Below are positions 25,318-33,683 of a stretch of 36,032 nt of DNA, piece after piece. Within the stretch, counting starts at the first letter, position 1. Each line of letters starts with the position of its first letter. The stretch comes from Saccharofermentans sp. (GTDB lineage: Bacteria; Bacillota; Clostridia; Saccharofermentanales; Saccharofermentanaceae): assembly GCA_024684815.1 (NCBI GenBank), contig JAIKWL010000019.1, forward strand, positions 1-36,032. Reading direction: 5' to 3'. A program made the position numbers and the translations under genes. The notes beneath the pieces were generated by a model. It was not told where the DNA came from. It saw nothing but the letters and a program-made list of their open reading frames with translations, and did no database searches.

Positions 25318-25371
25318 GACCTTGCTCCCGCGCAATTATCCCCATTTATATCTGTTTACAGTAATTAATTT

Positions 25372-25400
25372 ATAATACCGATATATCCAAATGGCATCAA
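25372..25400 (-). promoter_or_regulatory. Promoter of the propeller/SBP lipoprotein gene
   Basis: On the minus strand TTGATG (plus 25395-25400) and TATTAT (plus 25372-25377) are spaced by 17 bases and lie about 55 bases before the chosen start. Confidence 0.6.
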
Positions 25401-25488
25401 ACAAATGACAAAATAATTTGTAAAAATACATCCCCTCCAATACCGGTGTGCTAAACTGTATGAAAGCACATGGAAAGGGGACGGCGTT

Positions 25489-25911
25489 ATGCCTAATATC
25501 AGATTCAATAATTACAATAACACCTATGAATCGTTTAGCCAGTCATCAAGCGAAAGCCGCACACACGAAAAAGTGGCGGACGTAAACAGAAATGTTAATG
25601 ACATGCGAAGCGAGATATTGAAGCTTCAGATAATGGTCAAAGCAATGTACAATGTCTTGATCGAGCAGGGTGTTGATCCCGCCCTTATCGATTCCAAGAT
25701 CGATGAGATAGTTGCAGATCCTAAGACATTTGAACCAAGCCCCAAGGACTCAATGCCCTGCCCCAGATGCGGAAGACAGGTCCTCGACAACGGCAATATT
25801 CCCCTGGTCGGAACATGTCTTTACTGCGGAACAACAGTTAAGTTCACTCCCAGATTCGATTTTGTTGATCAGGAAGAAAATCCCGAAGAGAACGATCAGA
25901 CGAACATTTAA
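25489..25911 (+). CDS. Coiled-coil and zinc-ribbon protein of unknown function
   Basis: 140 residues. A Ser/Asn-rich N-terminus leads to a helical, probably coiled-coil segment (HEKVADVNRNVNDMRSEILKLQIMVKAMYNVLIEQG, about residues 26-62). Then come PCPRCGRQV and TCLYCGTTV, a two-CxxC zinc ribbon, and an acidic tail. AAGGGG lies about eight bases before the ATG. It is divergent from the SBP-fusion lipoprotein gene and convergent with a small ORF. No partner is obvious. Confidence 0.75.
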   Translation: MPNIRFNNYNNTYESFSQSSSESRTHEKVADVNRNVNDMRSEILKLQIMVKAMYNVLIEQGVDPALIDSKIDEIVADPKTFEPSPKDSMPCPRCGRQVLDNGNIPLVGTCLYCGTTVKFTPRFDFVDQEENPEENDQTNI

Positions 25912-25944
25912 ACCGGTTGTTTTTTCGATGAAAAAACGTCTGAT
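25895..25944. terminator. Stem-loop at the end of the zinc-ribbon gene
   Basis: ATCAGACG (25895-25902) pairs with CGTCTGAT (25937-25944), and inside it GTTTTTTC (25919-25926) pairs with GAAAAAAC (25930-25937). The structure begins inside the last codons of the zinc-ribbon gene. The poly-T lies in the inner stem and not after it, so its use as a terminator is uncertain. Confidence 0.4.
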
Positions 25945-25986
25945 GCAACGGATAAGGTGTCTGTTTTGGCGAATAAGCTGCCAAAC

Positions 25987-26268
25987 CTATATATCTTCCA
26001 AAAGATCGTAAAGTCCGTCTTCCGACAGGACTCCTCTTTTCAACGATTTGGGAAACATGCCTTTCTCATCGGCTTCGAAATCACCCTTAAATCCCGAAGA
26101 AAGGTATTTATCAAGGATCTTCATATCATCCTTTGAAGCACTGCCGTTAAGCGCTTTGTCAAAAAGACTTTCCATAAGCTTTACGCGTTCTGTCCTTATA
26201 CTCTTCTCTGAAGCATCTTCAGGAACGATAATATCTTTGCTCTTCAGTTTATAGTGTGTGATGAGCAT
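25987..26268 (-). CDS. Small protein of unknown function
   Basis: 93 residues, mostly helical and charged (RTERVKLMESLFDKALNGSASKDDMKILDKYL...), with an opening KSKDIIVPEDASEK. AAGG lies about nine bases before the ATG. It reads in the same frame as the 63-residue ORF behind it, separated only by one TAA and seven further codons, so the two may be one interrupted gene. It is the last gene of the deacetylase strand run. I do not recognise a family. Confidence 0.5.
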   Translation of the reverse strand: MLITHYKLKSKDIIVPEDASEKSIRTERVKLMESLFDKALNGSASKDDMKILDKYLSSGFKGDFEADEKGMFPKSLKRGVLSEDGLYDLLEDI

Positions 26269-26289
26269 GTCATAAGCCTTATCCTTATC

Positions 26290-26481
26290 TTAATGCGTAA
26301 AGAAGCAAAAAGGCTTTATGAGAGATATGCTTTCAGGAACAATTACATCATGACCTTCCGTATATAATGCTGCAATGATTCCGGTCTGTCTTAATTCAGC
26401 GATCAGGGCAATATCATCGGGGTTTATGTCTTCCAGCTTAAGAAGGATATATCTCTTATTCTCTTTCCGGGATCTGGCCAT
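26290..26481 (-). CDS. Small protein of unknown function, possibly the 5' part of an interrupted gene
   Basis: 63 residues. It starts 17 bases after the deacetylase stop with AAGG about 11 bases upstream. YILLKLEDINPDDIALIAELRQTGIIAALYTEGHDVIVPES has an alpha/beta character. The ending EGHDVIVPES resembles KSKDIIVPED at the start of the next ORF in the same frame, which may be a short internal repeat or chance. It may stand alone as a 63-residue protein or be part of a gene cut by a TAA at 26290-26292. Confidence 0.5.
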   Translation of the reverse strand: MARSRKENKRYILLKLEDINPDDIALIAELRQTGIIAALYTEGHDVIVPESISLIKPFCFFTH

Positions 26482-26497
26482 ATTACGAATGCCTTTA

Positions 26498-27193
26498 TCA
26501 GATAAATTCCGGCTTGATGAACTCCACGCCGTTCTTCAAAAGTTCTTCTATGAAGATACGGTAATATCCGGGAAGCATCTCATCAGTCTCATCGTGAGCG
26601 TGGGTAAGAAGTATATGGATGCTTCCGTCTTTAAGAAGAGCTGCGCCGTCTTCAGGAGAGGTATCATATATCCTTCCCATAACGTTTTCCAAAGTAAAAC
26701 CGCTTCCGGGGCGTATGCAGTATTCCATGAAATCGAATGTCCAGAAAGTATCTATATCCTTATCCAGACCTCTTTCTTTCCACCACGGATACTGAAGCTT
26801 TGTATCGTCGACTTTGTCAAAGCCGTTCTCTTTAAGATACACCTGAAGAAGGTCCTTATTGCTGCCTCCCTTATCACCATACGGGAAACGGAAAGGCCTG
26901 TATTTTCTTTCAACTCCGGCCTTTTCATAAAAGCTGTTAAGGAGTTCCTCGTTCTTTTCGATCTCTTCTTTGCATTCTTCAAAGCTCAGTTCCGAAAAAT
27001 GCGGATGAGTATAGCTGTGATTGCCAACGATCATGCCGTGCTTTAACGCATAGACCAGCTGGTCGGGATAGTTTTCGGCCCACTGTCCGACCATGAACAT
27101 TATCGCCTGTATGTTTTTCTCGCACAGATAATCGACAATTGCGGGTGTGTTTTTAGATGATACATCATCTATTGTCAGCAATGCTTTGATCAT
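26498..27193 (-). CDS. Polysaccharide deacetylase (NodB domain) family protein
   Basis: 231 residues. The CE4 motifs are in order: TIDD (D9-D10, motif 1), HSYTH (H59 and H63, the metal-binding HSxxH of motif 2), RFPYGD (R102-F-P, motif 3) and LLTHAHD near residue 200 (motif 5). All catalytic and metal residues seem present. There is no signal peptide, so the substrate is a cytoplasmic or small molecule, and a true cell-wall deacetylase is less likely. GAGGAG lies about seven bases before the ATG. It is followed by two small ORFs and preceded by the VOC gene, 25 bases away. Confidence 0.88.
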   Translation of the reverse strand: MIKALLTIDDVSSKNTPAIVDYLCEKNIQAIMFMVGQWAENYPDQLVYALKHGMIVGNHSYTHPHFSELSFEECKEEIEKNEELLNSFYEKAGVERKYRPFRFPYGDKGGSNKDLLQVYLKENGFDKVDDTKLQYPWWKERGLDKDIDTFWTFDFMEYCIRPGSGFTLENVMGRIYDTSPEDGAALLKDGSIHILLTHAHDETDEMLPGYYRIFIEELLKNGVEFIKPEFI

Positions 27194-27218
27194 GTTAATC
27201 TCCTCATTTTCGTGTGCT

Positions 27219-27599
27219 TCAAGTATACTCCATGAAGAATTCGATCTGCTCGCCGAGAGGGCCGAAGCAGAAAGCCATTCTTGCTCTGAATTCCGGATCG
27301 GATCTGATAACTATGTCCTTGGGGTCGATAAATACTTCATATCCGGCTTCTTTAACTTGGGAAACGATACCGTCAACATCATCAGTGGCAAAAGCGATAT
27401 GCCTTATCGCGCCCAATTCCCTTACACCCTGACCGTTTGAGAACAACTCGAGCATTCCGTTGCCGAAGTCGAGCATTATGCCTTCAGGCCATTGTCTTAC
27501 CACTTTAAATCCGAGAAGATCAATATAGAAAGCCTTTGCTTCTTCGAATTCTTTTTCCGTGCCGCACTTCATTGAGATGTGATGTAATCCTTTGATCAT
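27219..27599 (-). CDS. VOC (glyoxalase/bleomycin resistance) superfamily protein
   Basis: 126 residues from ATG 27599, chosen because GGAGG lies six bases upstream; GTG 27611 is the first base of a longer frame and overlaps that site. GLHHISMKC, then FYIDLLGFKVVRQWP and AIRHIAFATDDVDGIVSQVKEAGYEV show the paired beta-alpha-beta-beta-beta units of the fold, and EQIEFFMEY ends it with a metal-ligand Glu. Such proteins are isomerases, dioxygenases or drug-binding proteins; the reaction is not evident. It lies between the MATE gene and the deacetylase gene on the same strand. Confidence 0.85.
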   Translation of the reverse strand: MIKGLHHISMKCGTEKEFEEAKAFYIDLLGFKVVRQWPEGIMLDFGNGMLELFSNGQGVRELGAIRHIAFATDDVDGIVSQVKEAGYEVFIDPKDIVIRSDPEFRARMAFCFGPLGEQIEFFMEYT

Positions 27600-27624
27600 A
27601 AGATCCTCCACCGTTTTTTCAAAT

Positions 27625-28992
27625 TCAGTCCTCAGGTCTTATGCTTATACCATCTTTGGGGAGATGCGCGAAAAAGTGCACCGTGAAAGGTATGCATATA
27701 AGGCTTGTCAGAACATCTGATACCGCCTGCGCAACCTGGATGCCGGAAAGACCCCAGATAAGGTTAAAGACCAGAAGCACGGGAATAAAGATCAGGCCAT
27801 TCCTTAAAGATGAAAGGAAAGTTGCATTGAACTTGTAACCGATGCTCTGGAACGTCATGTTATTGCAGACCTGGAAAGGCACGACGAACAGCGCGATGCA
27901 CTGCGCATGCAAAGCCGGTATTCCTATCCTTATGACTTCCGGATCGTTCCTGAAAAACTTAATGCACGGACCCGCATTAAAAAAAACGATCATGGATGCT
28001 GTTCCGAGCAGTATGGTTCCGAAAATGAGAGTAAAGAAAAATCCTTTGCGGACACGTGAATATTTTTTCGCACCAAAGTTGAATCCGGCAACAGGCTGAA
28101 AGCCCTGACCGATACCGAGCACCGCGCTGAAGATCAACATGCTGACCCTGTTGGCAGTGGCCATTGCCGTGATGGCGGCATCGTCAAACGGTTTGGCTGC
28201 ATTATTGAGGAACATCGTCGAGATGCTCGCAAGTCCCTGACGCGCAAGGCTGGGAAGGCCTGTCGTTACTATATTTCCCAATGTGGGCAGATCAAACTTA
28301 ATGTTTTTGGGAGCAAGCGAAGTCTGGGTCTTCTTCAGGATGAACATTGCAAGAAGAAGGATCCATGAGACATATTGGGATATCGCTGTCGCAAGACCGG
28401 CTCCGAGAATGCCCATGTTCATCTTCTTCATAAAAAGAGCATCAAGGAAGATGTTGAGTATACCGCCTGATGTCAGACCGATCATGGCAAAGAAAGCGCG
28501 GCCTTCGTATCTTAAGATATTATTCAGGACGCAGCTCGATACAAGAGCGGGAGCCGCGCAGAGGATACACATTCCGTATGTTTTCGCATATGGCAATATC
28601 GTGGGCGTGCTTCCGAGAAGATTCATGAGCGGCGTAAGTAAAGCGGTTCCTAATATGAGTATGACAAAGCCTGATATCAAGGCAGTGTAAAAACCTGTCG
28701 CCGAGAATCTTTTTGCACTCTCGATATCCTTCTGTCCGAGCATTCTGCTGATTATGCTTCCGCTGCCGTGCCCTAACATGAAGCCTATCGCCTGAAGGAT
28801 AGCCATCAGTCCCAGCACAACACCTGTAGCACCGCTTGCGGGCGTGTTGATCTGACCGACATAGTAAGAGTCGGCCATGTTGTATATGCTCGTAACGAAC
28901 ATACTTATCATCGTCGGAATGCCGAGCCTTACTATAAGGAGCGTGACCGGCTCGGTGGTCATTCTCTCATATTGCGATTTATATTTTTTCAT
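27625..28992 (-). CDS. MATE family efflux transporter
   Basis: 455 residues with about 12 transmembrane helices. The opening TTEPVTLLIVRLGIPTMISMFVTSIYNMADSYYVGQ is the typical MATE start, and GIGQGFQPVAGFNFGAKKYSRVRKGF is the matching signature of the second half. The GGGTAG ribosome site overlaps the stop of the upstream 533-residue gene, and only two bases separate the two genes, so they are translationally coupled. It does not closely resemble the other MATE protein of the window (12505-13938). Substrate unknown. Confidence 0.88.
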   Translation of the reverse strand: MKKYKSQYERMTTEPVTLLIVRLGIPTMISMFVTSIYNMADSYYVGQINTPASGATGVVLGLMAILQAIGFMLGHGSGSIISRMLGQKDIESAKRFSATGFYTALISGFVILILGTALLTPLMNLLGSTPTILPYAKTYGMCILCAAPALVSSCVLNNILRYEGRAFFAMIGLTSGGILNIFLDALFMKKMNMGILGAGLATAISQYVSWILLLAMFILKKTQTSLAPKNIKFDLPTLGNIVTTGLPSLARQGLASISTMFLNNAAKPFDDAAITAMATANRVSMLIFSAVLGIGQGFQPVAGFNFGAKKYSRVRKGFFFTLIFGTILLGTASMIVFFNAGPCIKFFRNDPEVIRIGIPALHAQCIALFVVPFQVCNNMTFQSIGYKFNATFLSSLRNGLIFIPVLLVFNLIWGLSGIQVAQAVSDVLTSLICIPFTVHFFAHLPKDGISIRPED

Positions 28993-28994
28993 CG

Positions 28995-30596
28995 CTACCC
29001 ATTATCTATAACGCCCCTGAATTCCGCAAGCACCTCTTCGTAGTTATCAGGGACATTTCGAATATATTTGTCAGTATATGTATAAAAAGCGATAGGCGAT
29101 CTGACCGGTGATACATCAAGTTCCTTACAATCCGGTAAAGCCAGCTGTTTTTTGTTCTGATAATTAATGGCGAACATACCATAATCACCGAAATAGACAC
29201 GAAGACATACTCCCATATACGTAAATGTATCCAGCAGTGACGGAGTCCAGGGTTTCTTGCGTCCTCTGGATGTCTTGGGAAGGAGAAGATATCTGTCCTC
29301 AGTCTCGGCAACCATGTCTTTCTCGATATAAGCAAATATATCAAAGCGCCCGTCTTTCATACGGCCTGACTCACTTATAACTTTCTTTATACTGTTGCCT
29401 TCAAAATACACTTCGGTACGTGTGTAATCCTTACCCAAACACGAGTATCTTGTTTCCTTATGCCAGGAAGGATCAAACTTCGAAAGACCGTAATAATGCC
29501 TGATCCTGTCATTGAGCTCAAGTACATGTTTCCCGTCCTTAAAATATTGTTCTCCGGTCTCTTTGGGAGTTTTAGATACCGTCCTGGTTTTCGAATATAC
29601 CTCATTCAGAGAGACCTCTTTGTTGTCAGCTTCAAATGCCTCCGTTACACAGGAAGGGAATATGTCTTTAAGGGCTTTTTTATCCACGCCGTATTTTCCG
29701 CGCCAATGGTGCAGCGGATAGAAAAATTCTGTCTCGTATCCTTCAAAACCGCGGCCGCCGCACGGTGTGAATTTCTCTGTATATCCACGGTGTTCGGGTG
29801 TCTGGAGGACTCCGCATGCAGATAAAACACCAAGGATCACGTTGATCTCCATGCCGTTCGCGTTGATTATCTTGGATTTGCTGATGAGCTTTTGCAGGGC
29901 CGTGTATTTATTCTCCGGACCCATGCTTTCCGCACATTTCAGGATATTGATGAGAATGTCCGTATCTTCCTTCTTATAGGACACCTTCGGCAGTTCTTTA
30001 AACTGCTTAAGATCGAAAAGAACATAATCCGCTCTCTGGATATTCGGGAGAGTATAGAATTGCGGATAGTAAAGAACAAATCTTGATATCGAATCTTCAA
30101 GATGACACATGTTCCCGTTGTCATTATTAAGTCCGCAGATCTTGCAGCCGTCGTGCCCTCCGAAAAAACCGGTACGCTCCGCCTTATGCTTTTTGATGCC
30201 CTTGGCGAAAAAATAACTTGCAAGTGCTGTCCTGTATTCATTCCTCCCTGTCGAAAGGCTGTACAGGAAACCGTTCACAAGATCTGAAAGATCGATCGTC
30301 TTACAGATCTTCATCAGCTCATCGATTATCCCGTCGTGATCACGGTCCGCAGGAGCTATAAGAACGCCCTTTTCGATACCTCTTCTGATATCTAATGTAT
30401 GGTCTACCTTTTTGTTTACAGGCTTGGGATCTTCAAAGCCAAAACTCCTGTTCACCGCCTCATGAAATGAGGTAAGTTTGTAGTTATAGCCATACAGATG
30501 GGCTTCTTTTTCCCATTTTTTCTCATAATACGTGTACCAATACCAGTCGTAATAATCCTTAAGGATCTTTCTGGCTTGTTTTGAAGATAAATCCAT
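28995..30596 (-). CDS. Large protein of unknown function with a Cys-rich centre
   Basis: 533 residues, no signal peptide or membrane helix. An aromatic-rich N-terminus (YYDWYWYTYYEKKW) leads to IAPADRDHDGIIDELMK (looks like a calcium-loop DxDxDG but may be chance), a Cys cluster GCKICGLNNDNGNMCH near residue 155 that may bind a metal, and a C-terminal half with HHWRGKYG and RIRHYYGLSKFDPSWH. I do not recognise the family. AGGGGAA lies just before the ATG. It is coupled to the MATE gene and separated from the preceding lipoprotein gene by 64 bases with a stem-loop. Confidence 0.75.
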   Translation of the reverse strand: MDLSSKQARKILKDYYDWYWYTYYEKKWEKEAHLYGYNYKLTSFHEAVNRSFGFEDPKPVNKKVDHTLDIRRGIEKGVLIAPADRDHDGIIDELMKICKTIDLSDLVNGFLYSLSTGRNEYRTALASYFFAKGIKKHKAERTGFFGGHDGCKICGLNNDNGNMCHLEDSISRFVLYYPQFYTLPNIQRADYVLFDLKQFKELPKVSYKKEDTDILINILKCAESMGPENKYTALQKLISKSKIINANGMEINVILGVLSACGVLQTPEHRGYTEKFTPCGGRGFEGYETEFFYPLHHWRGKYGVDKKALKDIFPSCVTEAFEADNKEVSLNEVYSKTRTVSKTPKETGEQYFKDGKHVLELNDRIRHYYGLSKFDPSWHKETRYSCLGKDYTRTEVYFEGNSIKKVISESGRMKDGRFDIFAYIEKDMVAETEDRYLLLPKTSRGRKKPWTPSLLDTFTYMGVCLRVYFGDYGMFAINYQNKKQLALPDCKELDVSPVRSPIAFYTYTDKYIRNVPDNYEEVLAEFRGVIDNG

Positions 30597-30615
30597 GGTT
30601 CCCCTGCCTGTCGAT

Positions 30616-30652
30616 CAAGAGGTCTGTGCACTTCCGTGTCATAAACCTCTTG
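30616..30652. repeat. Stem-loop between lipoprotein and 533-aa genes
   Basis: CAAGAGGT (30616-30623) and ACCTCTTG (30645-30652) are perfect inverted arms around 21 bases. The stem sits between the lipoprotein stop and the next start on the minus strand; with no T-run it is more likely a leader or processing hairpin than a terminator. Confidence 0.4.
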
Positions 30653-30660
30653 CCAAAACG

Positions 30661-31755
30661 TCAATCACTTAATGAGCTTATATATTCATCTGCAGGGATC
30701 TTTGTATCTTCTCCCCGGACTGTAACATATACATTTGAACCGAATCTGTCAGCCACCTTGACGAGGTTATCAATGCTTCCTACCGTTCCCGATCCTTTGA
30801 CCAGAGTCTTGCCGGACGATTCCATTATTGCCGCATCGATATATCTGTATCCGTCGTCAGTCTCATAGACATAGGTGTTATGCGTATATGAGCTGTCACC
30901 ATCAGTAAAGAAAAATGCGTAGTCATCATCTACTTCTTCGTCGATTCCCCAGTCTTCCGCATCAGAAATATATCCTTTGAACGGGATAGCATTCCCGTAA
31001 ATATCCTGCACAACTATACCATCCGGAATCTTTGTGATCACTAATCCGCAGTAAGGATACGGATCTTGGCCAATTTCAGGTAAATCTTTGGCTGAGGCTT
31101 CAACATCAACCGTAAGTGTCATGTATTCTTCATCATAGTCCTCATATTTATAATTCTGAAGATAAAGGTAATTGCCTCTTGTATATTCCCTTCCGCCGCA
31201 TATGATGAAGAAAATCCTGTCTTCGGATTCCTTATAAACATACCAGCCGAAATCCAGGTCAGGTCCGAATTCCTTATTGATCAGCATGACCGTCTCGGCA
31301 TCGTCTTGCTTGATCGGATTATATATATTGGTCCCGTCCTCGGCATGATAGAGCAGGGTTTCCTCCAGACCGTTCGTTTTCAGGATATATCTTATAAATC
31401 CGTCCTCATCATTATAAAATGCCCATATCTCCGATCCGTCTCCGAGATCCCATACATAATAGCCCGAGCATTCATATCTGGTATAGGGTCCCAACTCTCC
31501 TTCGATATCCTCAAGATAGTAGGCATCTTCCGGCTTTACACGTTCCGGCATTGTAGTGGTCGTTGTCTCCTCAATGCCTGCAACCGTTGTCTTTACGGTA
31601 GCAACCGCAGTAGTAGTCGTCTGTTCAGCCAGGGGCATAGTCGCCAGATCTTCTATCCATTTGTTGCAGCCTCCGAAAACAGCTGAAGTCGCTGTCAGAG
31701 CCGCAATCGTCAAGACGGCACGTCTATTCAAACGATCCCTGATCTCTTTTCTCAT
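30661..31755 (-). CDS. Lipoprotein of unknown function with Thr-rich linker
   Basis: 364 residues from ATG 31755, which has GGGGGAA six bases upstream; a longer frame to 31791 has no ribosome site. RRAVLTIAALTATSAVFGGC forms the signal and lipobox. A Thr-rich linker (EQTTTTAVATVKTTVAG, then EETTTTTMPER) leads to a folded acidic domain of about 280 residues rich in Tyr and Asp (DEDGFIRYILKTNGLEETLLYHAEDG; WGIDEEVDDDYAFFFTDGD). Function unknown. It lies between an Xre gene (35 bases behind) and the 533-residue gene. Confidence 0.78.
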   Translation of the reverse strand: MRKEIRDRLNRRAVLTIAALTATSAVFGGCNKWIEDLATMPLAEQTTTTAVATVKTTVAGIEETTTTTMPERVKPEDAYYLEDIEGELGPYTRYECSGYYVWDLGDGSEIWAFYNDEDGFIRYILKTNGLEETLLYHAEDGTNIYNPIKQDDAETVMLINKEFGPDLDFGWYVYKESEDRIFFIICGGREYTRGNYLYLQNYKYEDYDEEYMTLTVDVEASAKDLPEIGQDPYPYCGLVITKIPDGIVVQDIYGNAIPFKGYISDAEDWGIDEEVDDDYAFFFTDGDSSYTHNTYVYETDDGYRYIDAAIMESSGKTLVKGSGTVGSIDNLVKVADRFGSNVYVTVRGEDTKIPADEYISSLSD

Positions 31756-31790
31756 GATATTCCCCCCACTTAACAGCGAACTTAGCCGCA

Positions 31791-32243
31791 TTATTTCTTA
31801 ACTATTATTTTAAGGTATTCTTCGACCTCTTCAAGATGAAAAGATGAAATAAGGCGGTGATCGCCCGGATCAAGGATCCTGTAATGGTTGGAAATGACAT
31901 TTTGCTGTATGCGGTATCCGTTGTCATTACGTATCTCACGCCACCATACTTTTCCCCCAAGAGTCGAAGGATAGGTGATATGCACATCTTCAAGCGCCAA
32001 TACAGAAAGCATCTCCCTGTAATCATCCCCCAACGCATCTTTCAGTATCTCGCTGTTCGAAAAGATCGCCGTTAGAGCAACCGTCTCCGTCCATCCTATG
32101 GACCGGCGCCCCTTCTCGCTCTCCACCAGAGTCTTTTTGGATATACCGAGGATCGCAGCCATCTTGTCCTGCGTCAGTCCGTATTCTGTACGGACGAGTT
32201 TAAGTCTTGAGTTTACTTCCTTTATGAGTTCTTCCCTTGTCAT
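31791..32243 (-). CDS. Xre-family helix-turn-helix regulator with C-terminal domain
   Basis: 150 residues. Residues about 10-60 (RLKLVRTEYGLTQDKMAAILGISKKTLVESEKGRRSIGWTE) form an Xre helix-turn-helix. The C-terminal half, about 70 residues with YREMLSVLALEDVHITYPSTLGGKVWWREI, is a possible ligand or dimer domain. AGGGGATAAAG precedes the ATG. The promoter carries three GTGTAAA half-sites, which suggests autoregulation. The lipoprotein and the 533-residue genes lie downstream on the same strand and may be its regulon. Confidence 0.85.
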   Translation of the reverse strand: MTREELIKEVNSRLKLVRTEYGLTQDKMAAILGISKKTLVESEKGRRSIGWTETVALTAIFSNSEILKDALGDDYREMLSVLALEDVHITYPSTLGGKVWWREIRNDNGYRIQQNVISNHYRILDPGDHRLISSFHLEEVEEYLKIIVKK

Positions 32244-32271
32244 CTTTATCCCCTTTCAGTCAGGCATCCTG

Positions 32272-32297
32272 TTTACACCTTTAGTGTAAATTTACAC
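32272..32297 (-). promoter_or_regulatory. Operator with three TTTACAC half-sites at the Xre promoter
   Basis: TTTACAC (32272-32278), GTGTAAA (32284-32290) and TTTACAC (32291-32297) alternate in orientation. The last two form a perfect 14-bp palindrome GTGTAAATTTACAC. On the minus strand TTGCTT is followed about 16 bases later by TAAATT inside the palindrome, so the operator covers the -10. It lies about 30 bases before the Xre start. Confidence 0.6.
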
Positions 32298-32434
32298 AGT
32301 TTGGCTGAAAAAGCAACTGCTCAACTTCAATTGCTTCTGATTTTCCAGTTTTTTAGCCCCGAAAAGCTGGAAGAAAATAATTTAACTGTCTATTCATGAA
32401 CTGCTAAAAACGGCAGTTTTATCAGGAACAGATA

Positions 32435-33559
32435 TCAGATGACCGTTCTTTTCACGTACGGGTGCACGAGCAGGGGATTTACCTGGATCTTGACGACATC
32501 GCCCTCCTTTACCGAATTCTCGGTAACATCAACTGTCATGTGCGATACGCCGATCCTGCCGATCACGGGACTCTTCTTGCCGTTGATCCATACGTTGAAC
32601 ACAGGGACCGAATTGATCCTGTTGATCAGATTCTTTACGATACTGCAAAATGACAGATCCATCGCACCTTTCTGGATCAGGCCGACTCCGCAGCCTGTGC
32701 CGATCCTGACGACTGCGAGTGAACTGTCTCTTTTGAGCGAGGCTTCACCGCTGTATCCTATACGCTCGCCTTCCTGCCTGTTATATACGGTAAACACGTT
32801 GGATTCGAGCCATACTCCTTCCTCGAGCCCGCTCTTTACAGCCACTTTCCCGAGGATAGCACTGCCGACTCTTACTGCATCAAAGCCCAGTGCCCCGAAG
32901 ACCAGTGCCGCTTTTGAATTGGATATGTGACATACTCCGGGATCCACACCTGCTGCCCTGATCTTTTCTAAGGCCTGCCTGAAGATGCGCACCTGCTTTT
33001 TTACGCTCTTCTTATAGTTTTTCGCGCTTCCTGCCAGATGCGTAAAACACCCTTCGATCCTGAGATAGTCCTTATAGTACTTAAATTCCGGTAAGTCATC
33101 GATGTTAAAACCGTATCTTCCCATTCCGGAATCAATCTGGATATGTACTCTCGGCTTTTTCCCTGTAAGCTCGTATATATAACGCAATTCGGAGATCTGT
33201 TTCTGGTTGCCCAGAGCAATGACAACATTATGTGAGACCATTGACAGGAGCTCTCCGAAATCTGATATCGGAGTAAGCATCAGGATATCCGTATCACACC
33301 CCTCTTCACGCAGAGCGATTGCTTCGCATGGTGATATTACCGCATACATGAATATATCCTGATCCTTGATGATATTGTAAAGATTAGCTACGCCCAATCC
33401 ATAGCCGTTCTCTTTCACCACCGCGATTATCTTCGAAGAGGTGGTTTCCTTTATATAGTTAACGTTATGGATTATGGCATCCTGCTTTATTATCAGAGTC
33501 GCATTCTTATCAAAGCAGCTGTTGTTGCTGTTCGGCTCACTGAAAATCTCGTCGCACAT
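32435..33559 (-). CDS. Alanine racemase-like PLP enzyme
   Basis: 374 residues, normal length for Alr. The PLP lysine is K49 in AVVKENGYGLG (usual AVVKANAYGHG), followed by the usual MGRYGF (near 146) and HISNSKAAL (near 221), VRVGSAILG (near 240), and the catalytic Tyr Y269 in RIGYSGEA. The C-terminal motif GRVxMDxxMVDV reads GRIGVSHMTVDV, so Met-Asp is replaced by Val-Ser. It is therefore a PLP racemase with a possibly changed substrate or rate. GGGAGG lies eight bases before the ATG. No other cell-wall gene is adjacent. Confidence 0.85.
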   Translation of the reverse strand: MCDEIFSEPNSNNSCFDKNATLIIKQDAIIHNVNYIKETTSSKIIAVVKENGYGLGVANLYNIIKDQDIFMYAVISPCEAIALREEGCDTDILMLTPISDFGELLSMVSHNVVIALGNQKQISELRYIYELTGKKPRVHIQIDSGMGRYGFNIDDLPEFKYYKDYLRIEGCFTHLAGSAKNYKKSVKKQVRIFRQALEKIRAAGVDPGVCHISNSKAALVFGALGFDAVRVGSAILGKVAVKSGLEEGVWLESNVFTVYNRQEGERIGYSGEASLKRDSSLAVVRIGTGCGVGLIQKGAMDLSFCSIVKNLINRINSVPVFNVWINGKKSPVIGRIGVSHMTVDVTENSVKEGDVVKIQVNPLLVHPYVKRTVI

Positions 33560-33683
33560 AAAGAAACCTCCCTTTCAATGTAAAGGTTAGTCCCTGTGGT
33601 TTTCAAATCAACTTCTTAACAGCATCAAAATGGCAACAATTATGAGAGAAAACCTCGGCGAAAATGAGGTAGCTCTGCTATCC

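Noticed and set aside
22867-25335. Start at TTG 25335 for the propeller/SBP lipoprotein
   Set aside because: ATG starts at 25317 and 25281 have ribosome sites and suit a lipoprotein signal better.
26375-27046. 223-residue plus-strand ORF
   Set aside because: Antisense to the NodB-type deacetylase gene with all its motifs; a shadow frame.
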